A DNA stretch of 64,000 nt, from the NCBI GenBank assembly GCA_963739795.1, contig CAVUBL010000021.1:62001-126000 (forward strand), given 5' to 3'. The first letter of the stretch is position 1; every line of letters begins with the position of its first letter. A program made the position numbers and the translations under genes. The DNA is from CAVUBL01 sp963739795. GTDB lineage: Bacteria; Acidobacteriota; Thermoanaerobaculia; Multivoradales; DATKCC01. Shown here in pieces: positions 59,348 through 64,000 of this stretch. The notes under the pieces were generated by a model. The model was not told the origin of the DNA, did no database searches, and worked only from the letters and a program-made list of their open reading frames with translations.

Positions 59348-62188
59348 ATGGTGGAGTCCGCGGCCGCCCGCCCGTCCCTCGAGCCCCTCGCCACGATCCA
59401 TCTCGACCGGTCCCGTACGCCCCGGGCCTTCGATCTGGAAGAAAGCCTCTGGGAGAACGAGCTCGAGCACATGTTCGAGCTCGTCCTGCGCCATCTCCAG
59501 GCTCTCCACGAGATGCGCGATCAACCGGTCGATCGACAGCCCCGCCTCTCGATCGCCATCTTCGGCACCTACGGCTCCGGCAAGACGAGCCTTCTCAAGA
59601 CCTTCGCCCGGCTCGCCAACGGCGGCGAGCTGGTGGCGAAGCTCGACAGGAAGGAGCTGAGCCTCCTCGACGACAGGATCTACGCCCTCCCCGAGATCCA
59701 GCCGAACCTCATGGCGAAGGACGACCACTTCCTGTACGCCTTCCTCGCCGCCGCTCTCGAGGAAGACCTCCATCCGCGGGCCCCCAAGAGGCTCCATGGT
59801 CCCTCGGGTCGAGGCCCTGGCCTGCGCGCCGACGGCGAGGACTGGCGCCTCGAGCAGCGGCCGGAGACCGCGCAATTTCTCTCGCCCGTTCAGAGGGCCT
59901 TCCAGGAAGTAAGCGAGTACCTGCAGGTGGTGGACGAGAGCCACGGGGCGGAGGAATACGACCCGCTGGGCCTCAGCCTGGAGCGTCTTGAGCGCCACAC
60001 GAGCGGCCTGCGCCTCAAGGAGTCCCTCGCCGACCTCATCGTCCAGCTCGCCGAGCGGCTGGCCGGTCCGGCGCCCTCGCTGCTCCTGCTGCCGGTCGAC
60101 GACGCCGACATGGCCCAGGAGAACCTGGTGGAGACCCTGGACAGCTACCGACGCTATCTGATGCATCCCCGGCTGGTGCCGGTGTTCACCTTCACTGATC
60201 GCCTCGCCGACGAGCTCCTCCAAGTCCACTTCGCCCGCAAGCTCAGCCTCGCCGAGAGCGCTGAGATCTCCAAGGGGCGGAATGAGACCTCGGGTGTCGC
60301 CAGCCTCACCCAGAACCTCGGGTTCCAGTACCTGGCAAAGCTCTTCCCGGTGAGGAACCGGGTCCGCCTGGGACCCGCGGCCTCGCGGGTCCAGGCCTCC
60401 GAGTTCAAGACGGCGGACGGCGCCTGCGGTCTTGCCGTCGACCTGCTGCGGGCCGCGAGCGTCCTGCTCTTCGGATGCTCCGCGTGGCCGGTCGTGCCGG
60501 AGGTGCGGGCGGCCCTGCGGCCGTCGACGTTGCGCCGGCAGATCCAGGTCGTCGACGCCATGTTCGAGTCCCGCATCGAGGAGCTCCGAGGCTCCTTGCC
60601 GGGGGGAGGAGCTCCGTCGCCGGTGCCCGTCGGCCGGTGGGTCCGGGCCTTCGACGACTCCTGCTGGGCGGTTCTCAACGCTCACCGTGATGCCTTGGCG
60701 GAGTTCGATCTCCACGTGGAGGACCTCCAGAGCTGGAGCCCCCTTGGCTTGCGGCGCGCTCTGCTCGGGACGCTTCTCAGCCGCCCCCTTGCGCAGCGTC
60801 GGCAGCTCCTCAAGAGCTGGCGCTACCGGAGCGAGGATCGACGCAGCCAGCTCCTCTCGCTCGTCGCCCTGAACGCCTTCCGCCCGCGGATGCCCGGCGA
60901 GGAGCCGGGAGGCGACGATCCACGGGAGTGGTGGGTCTTCCAGCGGGAGGCCGAGGGGTTCCCGCCACCGAAGGAGCTTCTCGGAATCGACGCAATGCTC
61001 GGGGTGATCTGGTTCCTCGAGCTCTGGATCGGGTTCTATCTACCCCAGATCCTCGCGCGGCACGGGACGACGACCCTCGGCGAGGGATCGGAGCTTCCCA
61101 AGAGCGCCGTTTCCGAGAGGGGCCCCGCCCTTTCCCGATCGATGATCGCGGCGGGCTGGGGCCTCGGAAGTGGTCCGAGTCATGCCGTGCGCGAGTTCCT
61201 CGATCTCCTCCGGATAGGACAGTCCTCGGGCACTGGGATGCTCCTCCTCAGGGCCGAGGGCTTCGAGGAGCTGCTCCGGAAGGCCCAAGCAGAAGAGGCC
61301 ACGGGCTCCAAGGGAAGGAAGAAGAAGACCTCCGGCCCCTGGGAGAACCTGAACCTCCTGCTGCACCTGTGGTGTTTCTACGGCGACAGCGGAAAGGGTG
61401 GCTGGGCCGCGCTGTCCTTGTGGAAGGGCCTCGGCCTCATGGGCGCGCTCCTCCAAGAGTATCTGTTCTGTCAGGGTCAGGGACGAGGTGGTGAGGACTG
61501 CTTCAGAGAACGGGCCGACCGGCTCGTGGTCAACGCCTGTCGCGCCGCCCGGGAGCCCGGAGTCCGCGGCTCGGGGACGGCCTCTTCGTTCATGCGGTGG
61601 GATCCGGAGGAAGAGAGGTCGAGGGAGTCGACGAAGGTCGAGACGCACGGCGTCTCGAAGCTGGTGAAGGAGCTGGAAGCCTGGCTCCAGCGCTACGCCG
61701 GTCGCCGCATCCACCCCACGTCACCAGCGATCACCCGGGAAGACAAGCCCGAGGAGGAGGACTGGAAAGGCTGCTTCGTCCGCCGCCTCCACGGCGACCA
61801 GATCCTCGGCGAGCTGTGGCGGGACCTGGGCACCGCGTACCTGGAGCCGCCGGGCGAGGAGGACCAAGCGCCGGTCTGGTCCGCTCTGCGATTCGCTCCC
61901 GACGGGGAAGGGACCGACGCGGAGCGCGAGTCCTGGAACGCCTCGACGGCCATCGAGAAATGGATGGCGGTCATTGAGCGCTACTTCGACGGGACGCCGC
62001 TGTGGATGCCCGACGGCAGGCGGGTGACGGTGGAGGGCGAGGGCCGTCTCGGCGATTTCTTCCGCGACTGTCCGCTGGTGAAGCGCTGGAAGAGCCTCGA
62101 AGGGAAGATCGGCGCCTTGGAGCTTTTCGAGAAGGTGCGGGAGGCGAAGGAGGGCAAAGGCGAAGAGGTGCCGGAGGACGGCTCGTGA
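59348..62188 (+). CDS. rdrA: RADAR anti-phage system ATPase RdrA
   Basis: This 946-residue P-loop NTPase has Walker A IFGTYGSGKTSLL (residues 71-83) and a Walker-B-like LLLLPVDDADMAQ (about 245-257), then VPVFTFTDRL as a sensor-like strand. A very large helical C-terminal part (about 300-946) follows, with no membrane segment. The size, KAP/AAA-like core and the GTGA overlap with an adenosine-deaminase-fold gene match RdrA of the RADAR defence system. In known systems RdrA forms ring assemblies that work with RdrB. GGAGG lies eight bases before the ATG. Identification rests on gene context and motifs and has not been checked against a profile. A STAND- or Avs-type NTPase is the alternative. 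Confidence 0.83.
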   Translation: MVESAAARPSLEPLATIHLDRSRTPRAFDLEESLWENELEHMFELVLRHLQALHEMRDQPVDRQPRLSIAIFGTYGSGKTSLLKTFARLANGGELVAKLDRKELSLLDDRIYALPEIQPNLMAKDDHFLYAFLAAALEEDLHPRAPKRLHGPSGRGPGLRADGEDWRLEQRPETAQFLSPVQRAFQEVSEYLQVVDESHGAEEYDPLGLSLERLERHTSGLRLKESLADLIVQLAERLAGPAPSLLLLPVDDADMAQENLVETLDSYRRYLMHPRLVPVFTFTDRLADELLQVHFARKLSLAESAEISKGRNETSGVASLTQNLGFQYLAKLFPVRNRVRLGPAASRVQASEFKTADGACGLAVDLLRAASVLLFGCSAWPVVPEVRAALRPSTLRRQIQVVDAMFESRIEELRGSLPGGGAPSPVPVGRWVRAFDDSCWAVLNAHRDALAEFDLHVEDLQSWSPLGLRRALLGTLLSRPLAQRRQLLKSWRYRSEDRRSQLLSLVALNAFRPRMPGEEPGGDDPREWWVFQREAEGFPPPKELLGIDAMLGVIWFLELWIGFYLPQILARHGTTTLGEGSELPKSAVSERGPALSRSMIAAGWGLGSGPSHAVREFLDLLRIGQSSGTGMLLLRAEGFEELLRKAQAEEATGSKGRKKKTSGPWENLNLLLHLWCFYGDSGKGGWAALSLWKGLGLMGALLQEYLFCQGQGRGGEDCFRERADRLVVNACRAAREPGVRGSGTASSFMRWDPEEERSRESTKVETHGVSKLVKELEAWLQRYAGRRIHPTSPAITREDKPEEEDWKGCFVRRLHGDQILGELWRDLGTAYLEPPGEEDQAPVWSALRFAPDGEGTDAERESWNASTAIEKWMAVIERYFDGTPLWMPDGRRVTVEGEGRLGDFFRDCPLVKRWKSLEGKIGALELFEKVREAKEGKGEEVPEDGS

Positions 62189-64000
62189 GGCCTCAGCTCC
62201 CCCTGGAGGTCCTCGGGCTCATGGGGCCGATCCTGTCCTGGGTCGAAGGTGGAGAGGAGCTGCGCTTGCCGAAGCAGTGGATCGGCGGGGGCCTGGCGCC
62301 CGCCGCCCGGGAACGGGCCTGGCTGATCCGCGAGCTGCCCACCTACTCCTACGACACGGTCGACGAGGTGGTGCGCATGGCCCGCCGTGGCCGGGCGGCG
62401 CCATCGAGGCCCAGGGCTTGGACCAGCTCCCGCCCCCGGTGGCGGCTGGAGCCCCCCGAGGACTACTTCCTACCCGATGTCTTTCGGCGCCTCGCGAAGC
62501 GATACTTCCGGTGGAGCGGGAGCGACCTCCGTGTCCGGGCGGGCCTCATGGAGGAGGTCCACGAGCTCTCCCTGCGGTTCCCCGTTGGCCACCTCGTCCG
62601 CCACGCCCACGCGCGAGCCGTGGCCGCCGGCTTCCTGCGGGCGGAACGGGCGCTCGATCTTCCCGAGCAGCTCAGCGCGCTCCACACCACCTCGCGCGGG
62701 CTCAAGACCGTCGTCGACCGGGGGGTCAGCGAGGGGCACCTCCACTTCTGGGGGGTGACGAGCGCTGACGAGGCCTGGGCGGACCATCTCCTCCAGGAGC
62801 TCGGCACTGGCATCTTCGAGCGGTTCAGCCCAGCCGAGCTCCGCCTCCTCACTCTGAGCCGCTACGGGGCCCGCCTGCTGGCTCTCGGACTCCTCCACGT
62901 GCGACTGGGGCTGGCAGTGGAGCCGCAGCTCCTCTTCTCCCTCCTCGAGCGCCTCGACCGCCTCTACCTCTGCCGGCTCGGGTCGATCGAGGAGTGGCCC
63001 GCGCAACAGGAGCTGCGCCGGGACTTCCAGCACGCCCTCAAGCGAGTCCTGTGGGAGGCCGAGGCGGCCCACTCCGACCCGGAGATCGAGTGGATCCTGC
63101 GCCTTCTGAGCCGGGCGGCGCAGCGCCTGTGGCGGCGGCGCTCGGCCCTTCCCAAGCTGCCCGTGGAGGGGGTGCGCGAGCGGGTCTTCCTGGTCGAGCG
63201 GCTCCACTTCGAGGTCCAGTGGGCCCTACTGACCCTCGGGCCGCGGCTGCGAGAGGAGCCGCCGACCGGGACGACGCAGCGACCGGGCCGGGGAGCCCGG
63301 CCCCGCGAGGTCGAGGATGTCGTGTGGAGCCACGAGACACGGGGCGAGGGGCGCCTGCTCTGGGATTTCCTCCACCAAGCGCTCTTCCGGTATCTGATTT
63401 TCCAGACCCAGCACTGGCAGCTCGCCACCCAGAGCGGCCGGACCACCGGTCTGCGTCAGTTTCGGCGCTTCTACGGCGCCTCGCAGCGAGCGCCTTTCGA
63501 CCGTAAGGGCATTGGGGTGCAGGGGCTGATCGTCGACCGCCTGCGCCGCTCGAGCTCGCTGCGCACGGTCGAGGGTCGCCTGAGCCCTCCGAGACGGGGT
63601 CACCGGGACTTGGTGCCCTGGGTGCTGGGCTATGCCCGGGCGGCGCAGAACGAGCAGCTCGAGCGCTTCGGGCTCGTGATCCACTTCATCAAGGACGCCC
63701 AGCCGACGGGGAGCTCGAGACGCCACGGCTTCGACCGCTTCACCGTGCGCAACGGGCGAGCTCGCCGGCGCACCCGCCGCGCGGCGTTCCAGCTCTTCCG
63801 GCTCCTAGCGGAGCCCCACCCGGTGGTCCCCTTCCTGGTGGGCATCGACGCCGCCAACCTGGAGCTCACCACACCTCCGGAGGTCTTCGCCCCAGCCTTC
63901 CGCTTCCTGCGGGAGTACCCGATCGAGCTCCAGCGGGCCTCGGCCCGCACCGACCGCTACGGCACCCAGGCGGCGGTTCGGTCCTTGGTCGAAGACCGGC
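62185..64000 (+). CDS. rdrB: RADAR adenosine deaminase RdrB (3' end outside window)
   Basis: GTG 62185 overlaps the rdrA stop (GTGA) and the frame stays open to the window edge, 605 codons. The deaminase metal motif is SEGHLHFWG (H185, H187). The ADA-type strand GIDAANLELTTPPEVFAPAF is at about residue 553. The 365 or so residues between them are far more than in housekeeping adenosine deaminases and form a helical insertion, as expected for RdrB. Later metal ligands lie beyond the window. The enzyme converts adenosine moieties in nucleotides or RNA to inosine during infection. It is Arg-rich, in keeping with nucleotide or RNA contact. Confidence 0.85.
   Translation, partial: MRPQLPLEVLGLMGPILSWVEGGEELRLPKQWIGGGLAPAARERAWLIRELPTYSYDTVDEVVRMARRGRAAPSRPRAWTSSRPRWRLEPPEDYFLPDVFRRLAKRYFRWSGSDLRVRAGLMEEVHELSLRFPVGHLVRHAHARAVAAGFLRAERALDLPEQLSALHTTSRGLKTVVDRGVSEGHLHFWGVTSADEAWADHLLQELGTGIFERFSPAELRLLTLSRYGARLLALGLLHVRLGLAVEPQLLFSLLERLDRLYLCRLGSIEEWPAQQELRRDFQHALKRVLWEAEAAHSDPEIEWILRLLSRAAQRLWRRRSALPKLPVEGVRERVFLVERLHFEVQWALLTLGPRLREEPPTGTTQRPGRGARPREVEDVVWSHETRGEGRLLWDFLHQALFRYLIFQTQHWQLATQSGRTTGLRQFRRFYGASQRAPFDRKGIGVQGLIVDRLRRSSSLRTVEGRLSPPRRGHRDLVPWVLGYARAAQNEQLERFGLVIHFIKDAQPTGSSRRHGFDRFTVRNGRARRRTRRAAFQLFRLLAEPHPVVPFLVGIDAANLELTTPPEVFAPAFRFLREYPIELQRASARTDRYGTQAAVRSLVEDR

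Noticed and set aside
59348..62188. A STAND/Avs-type stand-alone defence NTPase
   Set aside because: The GTGA coupling to an ADA-fold gene and the sequence layout fit RdrA better, although a profile search would settle it.
1..64000. tRNA, rRNA, prophage and integrase genes
   Set aside because: I looked for characteristic motifs and gene types and found none that could be supported.

Overview
This is a GC-rich, gene-dense chromosomal segment with short gaps, many ATGA/TGATG/GTGA stop-start overlaps and long same-strand operons. There are no rRNA or tRNA genes, no CRISPR array and no prophage. The mix of class I benzoyl-CoA reductase, several multihaem cytochromes, type IV pilus minor pilins, sigma-54 regulators and a zinc-finger/TPR protein beside a sigma-like stub suggests a Gram-negative, respiratory, anaerobic or facultative soil/sediment bacterium. 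A deep-branching Acidobacteriota or Desulfobacterota/Myxococcota-like lineage would fit. This placement is inference and no marker gene is present to settle it.

Region 1 (1-11960, minus strand): a complete dearomatising benzoyl-CoA module, had-oah-dch-tetR-bcrC-bcrB-bcrA-bcrD. It reads from about 11.74 kb down to 3.07 kb, with a palindromic TetR-type operator in front of had. It runs on into a membrane b/c-type multihaem cytochrome and an FG-GAP repeat protein cut by the window edge. Region 2 (12-25 kb): a TPR/zinc-finger protein with a sigma-like stub, a PilZ protein, DNA polymerase II (polB, frameshifted near its 3' end), a phosphotransferase-kinase fusion, DoxX, a PLP-dependent amino-acid racemase/aldolase-like enzyme, a monohaem cytochrome c, and an NtrC-type two-component pair. 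Region 3 (25-32 kb): a RAYT (REP-associated tyrosine transposase), a three-gene ABC exporter and a hypothetical protein. Region 4 (32-39.5 kb): a minor-pilin operon, gspH/fimT-pilV-pilW-pilX-pilY1.

Region 5 (39.6-46.2 kb): assorted enzymes (alpha/beta hydrolase, DinB-like, Ogt), a pentahaem cytochrome paired with a haem-bearing beta-barrel (candidate electron conduit), a phosphoribosyltransferase and a permuted papain-like protein. Region 6 (46.3-50.6 kb): an alkyl-DHAP-synthase-like, GlpD-like and lipid-kinase operon, suggesting ether-lipid synthesis. Region 7 (51-59 kb): two hypothetical proteins, then a ZraPSR-like arrangement: a Gly-rich exported protein with a good sigma-54 promoter, three tandem dyad sites, a histidine kinase and a sigma-54 activator. 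This is followed by a cardiolipin-synthase-like enzyme and the threonine dehydrogenase/Kbl pair. Region 8 (59.3-64 kb): a P-loop NTPase overlapping an adenosine-deaminase-fold protein by GTGA. I read this as a RADAR anti-phage defence system (rdrA-rdrB), with rdrB cut by the window end.

Two repeat families run through the window. One is a REP-like palindrome of about 25-36 bp in at least 14 copies, including copies fused in frame into coding sequences, with one intact RAYT beside two copies. The other is a MITE-like element with a 180-bp form and a 60-bp internally deleted form.
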